Notes: generated by a model from the sequence alone, not told the origin. 6,808 nucleotides of DNA from Marinospirillum sp. (GCF_014859565.1 NZ_JACUUA010000173.1:1-6808), one strand, 5' to 3'; positions 1 through 6,111 are shown, counted from the stretch's first letter. A program made the numbers and translations.

Positions 1-1470
1 CTGCTTGCGATCTAGCTCAGTATCAACAAAGTATTTGAGCAGAGTATCGACAACCAGTTGATCCCTTGAGGGCACAATCACATGCCTTTGCAGATCAGTG
101 GAAAGATAGTCTTTACCGTTAAAACGAATCTCGCTGAAATCCAGATTACTGTGAAGCCTAAAAGCGTTAATAGGTGATAAGAGCCCCTGTTTAATTGCCT
201 CGACTAAACTCAGGTCAGTTTCGTAGCTGCCAAAGATATCCTCTAGCTTTTGCGCATCCAGCCGTTGGTCGGTTGCCGTTAAGCCGACCAGGGTTTTCAG
301 CTGAAAATGCTGAATGACCTTCTTCACAGTCGGCGCAGTCGCGTGATGCGCTTCATCCACCGCGAGATAATCAAACTGATCCGCTGGTAAGTGCGTAAAA
401 AGGCGGCTCATCATCGAGTAGGTTTGCACCACCAGATCATTATCCAAGCCCTCACCGACTTGCCAAGCATGAAGACCATGATCACCCAAGCGTTTTGAAA
501 TCTTTTGAATATGGTCTTGCTTTAACTGCTTGGAAGGCACCATCACCAAACCTTTCTTGGCTGAACCAGCGTGATATTGCTCAACCAGATCAGCAATCAA
601 CACCTCAGTTTTGCCTGTTCCGGTCGGCAAGACCACTAAAAAGGCATTCTTACCCTCTGCTCTTGCCTGGCGCATTGCTTCAAGCTGATTGACCTGGTGA
701 TCCAGTAATTTAAAAGAGCGTGACACACTGATCTTCTGAGCCAATTCAAAAGACTCAGCGGAACCTAAGAAGCGCTTTAGCTCCTCATGAAAGTTCTCAA
801 CAAACCGCATCCCTTCCAATGACCAACGAAAGACCTTGACGCCATAAGCTGCCAAGGAATTCTGCTTAACCAGTTGGCGTCGATATTGGAGCTTGCCGGT
901 AATGATCGGGTGGTGATAGGTCTCCCCGTTCTTTTCTATGGCAACATCACGGCCATCTGCCCGCCGAACATAGTAGTCAATCCAGCGTGTCTGTCCGTGA
1001 ACATCAATCATGGGGTGTTCGCGAACAACACAGTCAAGCGCTTCACGACCATAGCACTCAATAAAAGCCTGCTCGAAATGAGCTTCTGGCAGGGTCGGAT
1101 CAATCTCGGATAGGGCACGATTACCACCAGCCCTAATTTCATCCTCGCTAAAATCGCGGTTCAGGTAAGTTTGAAGCAGTTTCCACTCATGCTCGAGTTC
1201 GTCCTGGTCATCAATCAGCATTCGAAATAGCCGAACATGCCGATGCATCAGCCCGTTTTGCTCTTTGGTGTATTCAGTATAAGAGTAGGGGTGGTTGCGA
1301 TCACAAGACCCATGATCCACCATAATGGCGGTATCAGTCCCTGGCTGATGAAAGAGCAAGCCCCTTAGCAAAGGCCTCTTGATGGAAAAACCCAAGGACT
1401 GAAGGCGCTGCGTTAGAATTTCTAACAGCCGAGGAGGAAAAGCGGGACTGTTTTCAATGGGCTGTTTCAA
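1..1470 (-). CDS. DEAH-box superfamily 2 helicase with N-terminal Vsr/DUF559-like nuclease domain (3' end cut by window)
   Basis: Reading the minus strand from a TTG at 1470 gives an uninterrupted frame of 490 codons to base 1. Residues 1-150 have no recognised domain. Residues about 155-215 look like a Vsr/DUF559-type nuclease fold: WIDYYVRR (Asp165), then IEKNGETYHH (Glu179, Asn181, His186), then VKVFRWS. The first half of a superfamily 2 motor follows: a Q-like LLDHQ (255-259), motif I LPTGTGKTE (281-289), motif II VDEAHH (371-376) and motif III GLTAT (396-400). The second RecA-like domain lies outside the window. The start rests on AAGGA at 1484-1480, 9 nt upstream, and an in-frame stop at 1479-1477. 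The family suggests ATP-driven action on DNA or RNA coupled to cleavage, possibly anti-phage; that role is inferred. It could instead be part of a repair or restriction complex. Motor assignment is firm; nuclease activity is not, because the usual acidic residue after Glu179 is Asn. Confidence 0.88.
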   Translation of the reverse strand, partial: MKQPIENSPAFPPRLLEILTQRLQSLGFSIKRPLLRGLLFHQPGTDTAIMVDHGSCDRNHPYSYTEYTKEQNGLMHRHVRLFRMLIDDQDELEHEWKLLQTYLNRDFSEDEIRAGGNRALSEIDPTLPEAHFEQAFIECYGREALDCVVREHPMIDVHGQTRWIDYYVRRADGRDVAIEKNGETYHHPIITGKLQYRRQLVKQNSLAAYGVKVFRWSLEGMRFVENFHEELKRFLGSAESFELAQKISVSRSFKLLDHQVNQLEAMRQARAEGKNAFLVVLPTGTGKTEVLIADLVEQYHAGSAKKGLVMVPSKQLKQDHIQKISKRLGDHGLHAWQVGEGLDNDLVVQTYSMMSRLFTHLPADQFDYLAVDEAHHATAPTVKKVIQHFQLKTLVGLTATDQRLDAQKLEDIFGSYETDLSLVEAIKQGLLSPINAFRLHSNLDFSEIRFNGKDYLSTDLQRHVIVPSRDQLVVDTLLKYFVDTELDRKQ

Positions 1471-1479
1471 AGGTGCTCA

Positions 1480-1484
1480 TCCTT
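1480..1484 (-). promoter_or_regulatory. Shine-Dalgarno site that decides the TTG start of the DEAH helicase
   Basis: On the minus strand AAGGA lies 9 nt upstream of the TTG at 1470. No ATG or GTG is available in this frame between the upstream in-frame stop (1479-1477) and residue 50, so this site is the main support for initiation at TTG. Confidence 0.55.
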
Positions 1485-1486
1485 GC

Positions 1487-1499
1487 TTAATGATATTAA
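1487..1499. repeat. Short inverted repeat, possible operator
   Basis: TTAAT and ATTAA are perfect reverse complements separated by GAT. The 13-bp palindrome sits in the middle of the divergent gap, close to the ribosome-binding site of the helicase gene. AT-rich palindromes of this size also arise by chance, so an operator role is only a possibility. Confidence 0.3.
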
Positions 1500-1523
1500 T
1501 CCACTCTTGAACCCGTGAATGTT

Positions 1524-2111
1524 ATGACAACACTAGAGTTCTATAACCAAAACGCTGAGTCTTTCTTCAAAGATACCATTCAAGTTGATATGTGTGAACT
1601 CTACCGCCCCTTCATCCAGCGACTCAAACCCAAGGGGCGCATTCTCGATGCTGGCTGTGGATCTGGACGCGATGCCAAGGCATTCTTGGAAATGGGATTT
1701 CAGGTCGATGCCATGGATGCGTCAGTGGAGATGGTCAAGCTGGCCAGCGAATACACAGGGCTACCTGTTAAGCTCCAAATGTTCGAGTCCATTAATGAGG
1801 TTGAAGCCTATGATGGAATCTGGACTTGCGCATCGTTACTACACTTACCCGAAGCTGAGCTACCTAACGTCTTCACTCAACTGACCAACTCACTCAAGCC
1901 TGGTGGCTTTTGGTATATGTCGTTTAAATATGGCAACGGTCAAAGAGAAAAAGATGGACGAGTGTTCACTGACATGGATGAGCAAAAAATGCAGGCGCTG
2001 TTAAAGGGCTGCCCAAAGCTTAAGCTTTTTCAGCAATGGGTAACGGAAGACATCAGACCGCTCAGGAGTGAGAGGTGGTTGAATGTGATTGCCCATAAGT
2101 GCGCATCATGA
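1524..2111 (+). CDS. Class I SAM-dependent methyltransferase, small, substrate unknown
   Basis: The product is a 195-residue, single-domain Rossmann-fold methyltransferase of the Methyltransf_11/25 (TehB-like) type. Motif I is LDAGCGSGRD (41-50), which binds S-adenosylmethionine. The acidic end of strand 2 is in VDAMDAS (61-67), followed by IWTCASLLHLP (99-109) and LKPGGFWYMSFK (124-135). There is no (D/N/S)PP(Y/F/W) motif and no Pro-Cys motif, so it does not look like an N6/N4 or C5 DNA methyltransferase. A small molecule, protein or RNA substrate is more likely. ATG at 1524 is chosen because FYNQNAE follows directly; an in-frame GTG at 1515 would add three residues, and neither start has a clear Shine-Dalgarno site. 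It is divergent from the DEAH helicase and ends 9 bp from the end of the NERD helicase. A functional link with the helicases is inferred from position only. Confidence 0.9.
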   Translation: MTTLEFYNQNAESFFKDTIQVDMCELYRPFIQRLKPKGRILDAGCGSGRDAKAFLEMGFQVDAMDASVEMVKLASEYTGLPVKLQMFESINEVEAYDGIWTCASLLHLPEAELPNVFTQLTNSLKPGGFWYMSFKYGNGQREKDGRVFTDMDEQKMQALLKGCPKLKLFQQWVTEDIRPLRSERWLNVIAHKCAS

Positions 2112-2120
2112 ACGGCTTAC

Positions 2121-3788
2121 TCATCCTTGGCTGCTCTTTTTCAAGACTTTCAAAACCACTTTCGCCCTGGAAGCCCCCACGTATTCAATCTGGGGTTTGC
2201 TGGCCCATTCGCTGCTGCCTAGGTCCAGCAGGATGACAACGCTGGCTTCCAGTCCTTTAACGGCTGCGATGTTGTAGGCGCATGACTGGTATTGGGGTTT
2301 TTCATTCAGCAGTGTTTGCAGGGTTTCGCTTTTTTCGACTTTGAACGGAGTGAGCAGCAGCATGTCGCTGGGACCAAAACCCTGGCTTTCGAGCTTGCTA
2401 ATGACTTGCTCAAGTGCCTGCAGCTGTTGCTGTGGCGTTTTCCAGCGGATGACTTCAACCGGCTGGTTGCTGTTGGGCAGGTGTTCACCGGGTTCAGCTG
2501 CTTCCTTGTGGTTGGCCTTCAGCCAAGTAGCAATTTCGTATGCATTACGGTAGTTCTGGTGGAGTTTGAAGGGGTAAGGCACCAGCCCATCAAATACATC
2601 CACCGGCAGAGAAAAGTTGCGTGCGTAGAGGTTTTGTTCAGGATCGGCCACCAGAGTGATGTGCGCCTCGTGTTTCAGCAACTCGCTGATCACCAGCCAC
2701 CAATCAGGCTCGTAGTCCTGAGCTTCATCAACCACCAGGGCATCCCACTGCTCGGGGTTTTGCTCCAGGGCTTCGAGCAGCAGATTGGGTGCGGTTTCAT
2801 TATAAAAGCGGCCTACTGCTGCAGGGTCGTTGGGGATCTGCCAGGCGAGACCTGCGGCTCTGGCGCGGCTTTCACACAGCTGGTGAAAAGTCGCGACCTC
2901 AATGTTTTCATCTGAGGGATCTTCCCCTAGTGATTTGCGGTGAGCGTCCGCCAGCGCGATGTTAAAACAGAGCAGCAATACTTTTTTGCCTGCTTGTGCC
3001 AGCTCCTGTGCCCGCAAGCGAGCCAGCAAGCTTTTACCGGTACCTGCACCACCGAAGATTGCCATACGCGGGATGTGCTCCAGCAAGCGCAACACCCATT
3101 GCTGTTCATGGCTGAGGCGCAAGAGTTCCGCTTCCAGTGCCCGCGCCTGATCCGCACCCGTGCTGACCAGAGCGCAAGCCGGGCGCAGCAGGCGGCTGCG
3201 GATCAGTGTGGCTTGCTGGCTGGTTAATGGCAGGCTGTTACTGGCCTGAGGACCAGCAAAAGCGGTGTTTTTGAAGCGATGGATGATCTGGGTGGCTTGC
3301 AGGGGGTTGAAGTCCGGAGCCAGCAGGAAGTGGTTTTGGTTCACTGCCATTTCAGGAAAGTCACCCTCCCAGCGGTGGGTATCAGGAAACACCAACACCG
3401 GAGCGATGGGTAGTCTGATGCTGGTTCCCAGGGCCTTTTCCATGCCTTGCAGAAGGCTGTTGCTGCATTTTTTCAGCTGTGCCAGTGGCGTGTTTTTTAA
3501 TTCATGGGTGCCGCTGTTGCCCTCCGTCAGCCAGCGCCCTTGACCGTCTAGCCGAATGCCACCGCCTTTGACTTCCCAGATTTGAATGCCGTGTTGCGGG
3601 TGGAACAGCAGAAAGTCGATTTCGCCGATCCAGGTGCCTTTGTTATCGCGGGTTTGGGTGGCGAGGCTGAAGTACACTTCCAGGCCATCAAAGTCTAGTT
3701 CACGTAGCCAGCGATACACCTTGGCTTCTGCGCGTGAAGGAAGCTGGTTGAGCTCCTGCTCACTGAGTCGGGGGTAGATCTGTGCCAT
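2121..3788 (-). CDS. NERD-domain superfamily 1 (UvrD-like) helicase
   Basis: The 555-residue protein joins a nuclease-related domain to a complete superfamily 1 motor. The NERD part covers roughly residues 15-135: SRAEAKV (18-24) with Glu21, GEIDFLL (55-61) with Asp58, and WEVKGG (71-76) with Glu72 and Lys74, matching the D...ExK catalytic layout. The helicase follows: HEQQ (227-230), Walker A GGAGTGKS (246-253), Walker B VDEAQD (353-358), motif III ADPEQNLYAR (381-390), motif IV HQNYRN (410-415), motif V VKGLEA (510-515) and motif VI YVGASRAK (536-543). The ATG at 3788 has AAGGAG (3800-3795) 6 nt upstream. The known family features indicate DNA unwinding or translocation plus probable DNA cleavage in the cytoplasm. 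NERD-helicases occur in accessory regions and some are tied to phage or plasmid resistance; that role here is inferred. The protein appears intact, with all core motifs present. Confidence 0.93.
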   Translation of the reverse strand: MAQIYPRLSEQELNQLPSRAEAKVYRWLRELDFDGLEVYFSLATQTRDNKGTWIGEIDFLLFHPQHGIQIWEVKGGGIRLDGQGRWLTEGNSGTHELKNTPLAQLKKCSNSLLQGMEKALGTSIRLPIAPVLVFPDTHRWEGDFPEMAVNQNHFLLAPDFNPLQATQIIHRFKNTAFAGPQASNSLPLTSQQATLIRSRLLRPACALVSTGADQARALEAELLRLSHEQQWVLRLLEHIPRMAIFGGAGTGKSLLARLRAQELAQAGKKVLLLCFNIALADAHRKSLGEDPSDENIEVATFHQLCESRARAAGLAWQIPNDPAAVGRFYNETAPNLLLEALEQNPEQWDALVVDEAQDYEPDWWLVISELLKHEAHITLVADPEQNLYARNFSLPVDVFDGLVPYPFKLHQNYRNAYEIATWLKANHKEAAEPGEHLPNSNQPVEVIRWKTPQQQLQALEQVISKLESQGFGPSDMLLLTPFKVEKSETLQTLLNEKPQYQSCAYNIAAVKGLEASVVILLDLGSSEWASKPQIEYVGASRAKVVLKVLKKSSQG

Positions 3789-3794
3789 CCAGCA

Positions 3795-3800
3795 CTCCTT
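3795..3800 (-). promoter_or_regulatory. Shine-Dalgarno site of the NERD helicase
   Basis: On the minus strand AAGGAG ends 6 nt before the ATG at 3788, a near-ideal arrangement. It fixes the N-terminus just before the NERD domain. Confidence 0.75.
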
Positions 3801-3868
3801 TTTTCATTTTAGGGAAGCTACCCCAAATTAACTTGTTTGACCAGTGGTGATGTGTACAGCTCGATGCA

Positions 3869-3882
3869 AGGTGTATGCACCT
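3869..3882. repeat. Inverted repeat AGGTG-TATG-CACCT
   Basis: AGGTG (3869-3873) and CACCT (3878-3882) are perfect reverse complements around TATG. The site lies about 75 bp upstream of the MoxR ATPase start, a plausible place for a transcription-factor site. No known regulator motif was recognised. Confidence 0.35.
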
Positions 3883-3895
3883 GGTTTTGCGTTGT

Positions 3896-3914
3896 TGCGT
3901 CTTATTGTGTCGCA
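3896..3914 (+). repeat. 19-bp repeated element, copy 1 (candidate operator)
   Basis: The element reads TGCGTCTTATTGTGTCGCA and has complementary ends TGCG and CGCA. A second copy at 5119-5137 has the same length and matches at 15 of 19 positions. This copy lies 42 bp upstream of the MoxR start codon, within the likely promoter. It is preceded by a second TTGCGT eight bases upstream. A shared operator for both right-hand genes is the inferred role. Confidence 0.4.
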
Positions 3915-3945
3915 CACTGCTGTTAAGCTAAATAAAACTAATTAC

Positions 3946-3950
3946 GGAGG
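3946..3950 (+). promoter_or_regulatory. Shine-Dalgarno site that decides the MoxR ATPase start
   Basis: GGAGG lies directly against an in-frame ATG at 3951 and 6 nt before a second ATG at 3957. Only the second spacing allows efficient initiation, so translation should begin at 3957. Confidence 0.75.
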
Positions 3951-3956
3951 ATGCCT

Positions 3957-5132
3957 ATGACTCAGACCGCGACGCTGATCCAGACCCGAGAAATTTTGCA
4001 GCACCAGTTACAACTGCTTTGGCAGCAGCCAGATCTGGCATCTTGCCTGCCCCCGGTGATGCTTTGGGGACCGCCCGGTGTTGGAAAAAGCACGGTGATA
4101 CGTGAGTTGTGCAAGGAATTGCAAATCGGCTTTATTGATGTGCGCCTGGCGCAGCGCGAACCTGTTGATTTGCGGGGCCTTCCGGTTCCAGACGGTGATC
4201 AGGTGCGCTGGTTGCTGTCATCTGAGTGGCCGCGCAATCCTAATAGCAAAGGCATCATCCTGTTCGATGAGCTGACAGCCGCAGACCGGACTTTGCAAGT
4301 GGCAGCTTATGAGTTCATTTTGGATCGGCGGCTGGGTGAACTGTATCAGGTGCCTGATGGCTGGTTAATTTGTGCAGCAGGGAATCGCAGTGAGGATCGT
4401 GCGGTAGCGATGACCTTTTCAAGCGCACTGGCCAACCGCTTCTGTCACCTGGAACTGGCTCCTGATCTGGAGGAGTGGGTTCGTTGGGCTGCATCCCGCG
4501 CACTGGATCCACTGGTGAGTGCGTTCCTGCGCTTTCGCCCTCAGGCTTTTTTCAGCATGTCCGGCAATTTGGAGCGAGGCTGGCCTAGCCCCCGCAGTTG
4601 GGAGCGGGTGGCGCACTTACTGCAACATCGTCAGCAACTCAGCTGGGATGCATTGGCGCTGATGGTGCACGGTCTGGTTGGTGAAGGAGCAGCAACTGAA
4701 TTTTTAGGTTTTGCTCGCTGGGCCGAGCAGCTGCCGGATATCCCCGCTCTGCTGCGTGGTGAATTGCTTTTTGAACCACCAGGGCGTGCCGATCAGCGCT
4801 TTGCCTTATGTGCAGCTCTGGCTTATCACCTTTGGCGCGCTAAGGATGCAGCTGAGCAGCAACTTTTTCTGGAGCATTTCTTTCGCATAGGGTTAGCACT
4901 ATCCAGCGACTTTGCCACCCTGGCGATGATGGATGCGATGGAAGGGCAGGATGAAGCGGAGCAGATGCAACGTGCAGAAGCGATTTTTTGCCATCCACGC
5001 TTTGAGGCTTGGTCTAATTTGCATGGCCAAGTGTTGGCGCGTGCACAGGAAGCTTGCTTTACCAGTAGCACATCAAATCTGCAAAAGGGAGAGCAATTGC
5101 CGCAGCCCAGCGAGTCATTGCGACATATTTAG
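3957..5132 (+). CDS. MoxR-type AAA+ ATPase
   Basis: The 391-residue protein has an N-terminal AAA_5/MoxR ATPase module. Visible are Walker A GPPGVGKS (38-45), RLAQREPVDLRGLP (63-76) typical of the MoxR group, Walker B ILFDEL (101-106), sensor 1 AAGN (140-143), the arginine-finger segment ALANRF (157-162) and a sensor 2-like PSPRSWERV. The C-terminal half is helical without a recognised domain and ends in a polar tail. Family members act as chaperone-like remodellers that activate or insert cofactors into partner proteins, usually with a von Willebrand A (vWA) protein encoded next door. No vWA gene is present here: the next gene, 49 bp on, is an ADP-ribosylglycohydrolase, probably in the same transcript. 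The target is unknown. The start at 3957 is favoured over ATG 3951 by the GGAGG spacing. The ATPase assignment is firm; the role is inferred. Confidence 0.92.
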   Translation: MTQTATLIQTREILQHQLQLLWQQPDLASCLPPVMLWGPPGVGKSTVIRELCKELQIGFIDVRLAQREPVDLRGLPVPDGDQVRWLLSSEWPRNPNSKGIILFDELTAADRTLQVAAYEFILDRRLGELYQVPDGWLICAAGNRSEDRAVAMTFSSALANRFCHLELAPDLEEWVRWAASRALDPLVSAFLRFRPQAFFSMSGNLERGWPSPRSWERVAHLLQHRQQLSWDALALMVHGLVGEGAATEFLGFARWAEQLPDIPALLRGELLFEPPGRADQRFALCAALAYHLWRAKDAAEQQLFLEHFFRIGLALSSDFATLAMMDAMEGQDEAEQMQRAEAIFCHPRFEAWSNLHGQVLARAQEACFTSSTSNLQKGEQLPQPSESLRHI

Positions 5133-5137
5133 TCGCA
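5119..5137 (+). repeat. 19-bp repeated element, copy 2, perfect 6-bp hairpin across the MoxR stop codon
   Basis: The element reads TGCGACATATTTAGTCGCA. TGCGAC and GTCGCA are perfect reverse complements around a 7-nt loop, and the MoxR TAG stop (5130-5132) lies within it. It resembles the element at 3896-3914. No run of T follows, so it is a poor candidate for a Rho-independent terminator. It could be an operator for an internal promoter, or an RNA hairpin that sets the expression ratio of the two genes. Its left arm is also coding sequence, so chance remains possible. Confidence 0.4.
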
Positions 5138-5167
5138 TGCATACGCGGGTGATTCTGATCGCAACAC

Positions 5168-5172
5168 AGGAG
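5168..5172 (+). promoter_or_regulatory. Shine-Dalgarno site that decides the TTG start of the glycohydrolase
   Basis: AGGAG lies 9 nt before the TTG at 5182 and 12 nt before a second in-frame TTG at 5185. There is no ATG near the conserved N-terminus, so the first TTG is the best start. Confidence 0.6.
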
Positions 5173-5181
5173 CTTTAAGAA

Positions 5182-6111
5182 TTGTTGACTGACTCATCTC
5201 GTTATTCTGGAGCGCTGTTAGGCCTGGCTTGTGGTGATGCACTGGGTGCTGCACTGGAGTTTGAAGGCCGAGATACGTTTGAGCCTGTTTCTGGTTTTAC
5301 CGGCGGCGGTGTTTGGCAGTTACAGCCCGGTGAATGGACGGATGACACTAGCCTGGCACTGTGTCTGGCAACCAGCTTGGTAGAAAAGCAGGGGTTCTGT
5401 GCGCATGATCAAATGCAGCGCTATTGGCGCTGGTACAGTGAAGGCTATCTAAGCTGCACGGGGAATTGCTTTGATATCGGCAACACTACAAGACGAGCAC
5501 TGTCCAGGTTTAACCTGAGCCAGGATCCTTGGATGGGTGACGCATCACCAGCACTAAGTGGTAATGGTGCACTGATGCGACTGGTACCTGTGGTGATGGC
5601 TACAAGAAACGATATCCAGAGTTTGTGGCGCTGGACCATCGACAGCACGCGTACCACTCATGCCAGCCCAGATTGCATCGACGCTTCACTGGTGTTTGCC
5701 AGCCTGTTGCATCGAGTATTGCAGGGGGAGTCTTTACGGAGTGTGCTGCAATCCCCGGCTCACCCTGGAATACCTCACGGGCAGTCAATTCAACGCATCC
5801 TCAATGGGGAATATCATTTTCTACATCGTAGTGAGCTAGGTAAAGGCTTCTACGTTATTGAAGCGTTAGAAAATGCCTTGTGGGCTTGCTGGCATGGTGA
5901 CGATTTAGAGTCCACTTTATTGTTGGCAGCCAACCTCGGGGGTGATGCAGACACCATAGCGGCCATTGCAGGCCAGCTGGCAGGCGCGGCCTATGGGGTG
6001 GAGGCATTACCAGATCAATGGTTAGAGCAACTGGCCTGGTACCAAGAGCTGATGCAAATGGCTGATCAGCTATTGCAACTCAACTTGTCCCTGACCGCAT
6101 CTGCTCGATGA
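5182..6111 (+). CDS. ADP-ribosylglycohydrolase (ARH/DraG family)
   Basis: The 309-residue length is normal for this all-helical, Mg-dependent hydrolase family, which cleaves ADP-ribose from protein side chains or from O-acyl-ADP-ribose. The N-terminal GALLGLACGDALGAALE (10-26) is a family hallmark. Metal ligands appear as WTDDT (52-56) and GGDADT (253-258), the latter followed by IAAIAGQLAGA. Substrate-loop landmarks are SGNGALMR (126-133) and STRTTHASP (155-163). All expected metal-binding motifs are present, so it should be active. Initiation is at TTG 5182, with AGGAG 9 nt upstream; a TTG start suggests modest expression. It follows the MoxR gene by 49 bp on the same strand, probably in one operon, and its last 32 bp overlap the end of the convergent sirtuin gene. 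The substrate is unknown: no ADP-ribosyltransferase gene or nitrogenase regulation gene is visible, which argues against a straightforward DraG role. Confidence 0.93.
   Translation: MLTDSSRYSGALLGLACGDALGAALEFEGRDTFEPVSGFTGGGVWQLQPGEWTDDTSLALCLATSLVEKQGFCAHDQMQRYWRWYSEGYLSCTGNCFDIGNTTRRALSRFNLSQDPWMGDASPALSGNGALMRLVPVVMATRNDIQSLWRWTIDSTRTTHASPDCIDASLVFASLLHRVLQGESLRSVLQSPAHPGIPHGQSIQRILNGEYHFLHRSELGKGFYVIEALENALWACWHGDDLESTLLLAANLGGDADTIAAIAGQLAGAAYGVEALPDQWLEQLAWYQELMQMADQLLQLNLSLTASAR
6080..6111. other. Tail-to-tail coding overlap of glycohydrolase and cobB
   Basis: The glycohydrolase stop codon (6109-6111) lies beyond the cobB stop codon (minus strand, 6082-6080), so the last 32 bp code on both strands. 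There is no space for separate terminators, and I see no GC-rich hairpin with a T-run here. The two transcripts should have complementary 3' ends. Confidence 0.85.

Larger units (their letters stand above)
1471..1523. promoter_or_regulatory. Divergent intergenic region between DEAH helicase and methyltransferase
   Basis: This 53-bp gap separates two divergent genes, so the promoters of both must lie in it or inside the opposing coding sequences. Its middle is AT-rich and holds a perfect inverted repeat, TTAAT-GAT-ATTAA (1487-1499). I could not identify a convincing -35/-10 pair at normal spacing in either direction. The shared gap suggests coordinated expression, which is an inference. Confidence 0.4.
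3789..3956. promoter_or_regulatory. Divergent promoter region between NERD helicase and MoxR ATPase
   Basis: This 168-bp gap is the longest non-coding stretch in the window and must serve two divergent transcripts. On the minus strand TAAAAT (3811-3806) matches a sigma-70 -10 box at five of six positions but has no good -35. On the plus strand TTGACC (3837-3842) resembles a -35 but has no matching -10 at 16-18 bp. TTGTGT (3906 to 3911 region) and AT-rich sequence before 3940 are weaker options. The gap also holds an inverted repeat at 3869-3882, a TTGCGT direct repeat (3887-3892 and 3895-3900) and one copy of a 19-bp repeated element (3896-3914). The concentration of such elements on the ATPase side suggests regulation of that gene. 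Confidence 0.5.

Noticed and set aside
495..1113. Plus-strand frames of 65 and 79 codons within 495-1113
   Set aside because: The minus strand here encodes the continuous DEAH helicase with its nuclease-like domain; the plus frames are shadows of it.
1..2111. Classical restriction-modification system made of the DEAH helicase and the methyltransferase
   Set aside because: The methyltransferase has no DNA-methyltransferase catalytic motif and no target-recognition domain, and the two genes are divergent rather than in one operon.
2292..2915. A 207-codon plus-strand open frame opposite the NERD helicase
   Set aside because: It lies wholly inside a gene whose complete set of helicase motifs is on the other strand. 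Its translation has no recognisable domain and reads as the antisense of that gene.
3951..3956. ATG at 3951 as the start of the MoxR ATPase
   Set aside because: The GGAGG site abuts this ATG with no spacer, whereas the in-frame ATG at 3957 is at 6 nt, the usual distance.
5182..6111. DraG of the nitrogenase regulatory pair DraT-DraG
   Set aside because: The protein belongs to the same family, but there is no draT, nif or other nitrogen-fixation gene nearby, and the neighbours are a MoxR ATPase and a sirtuin.
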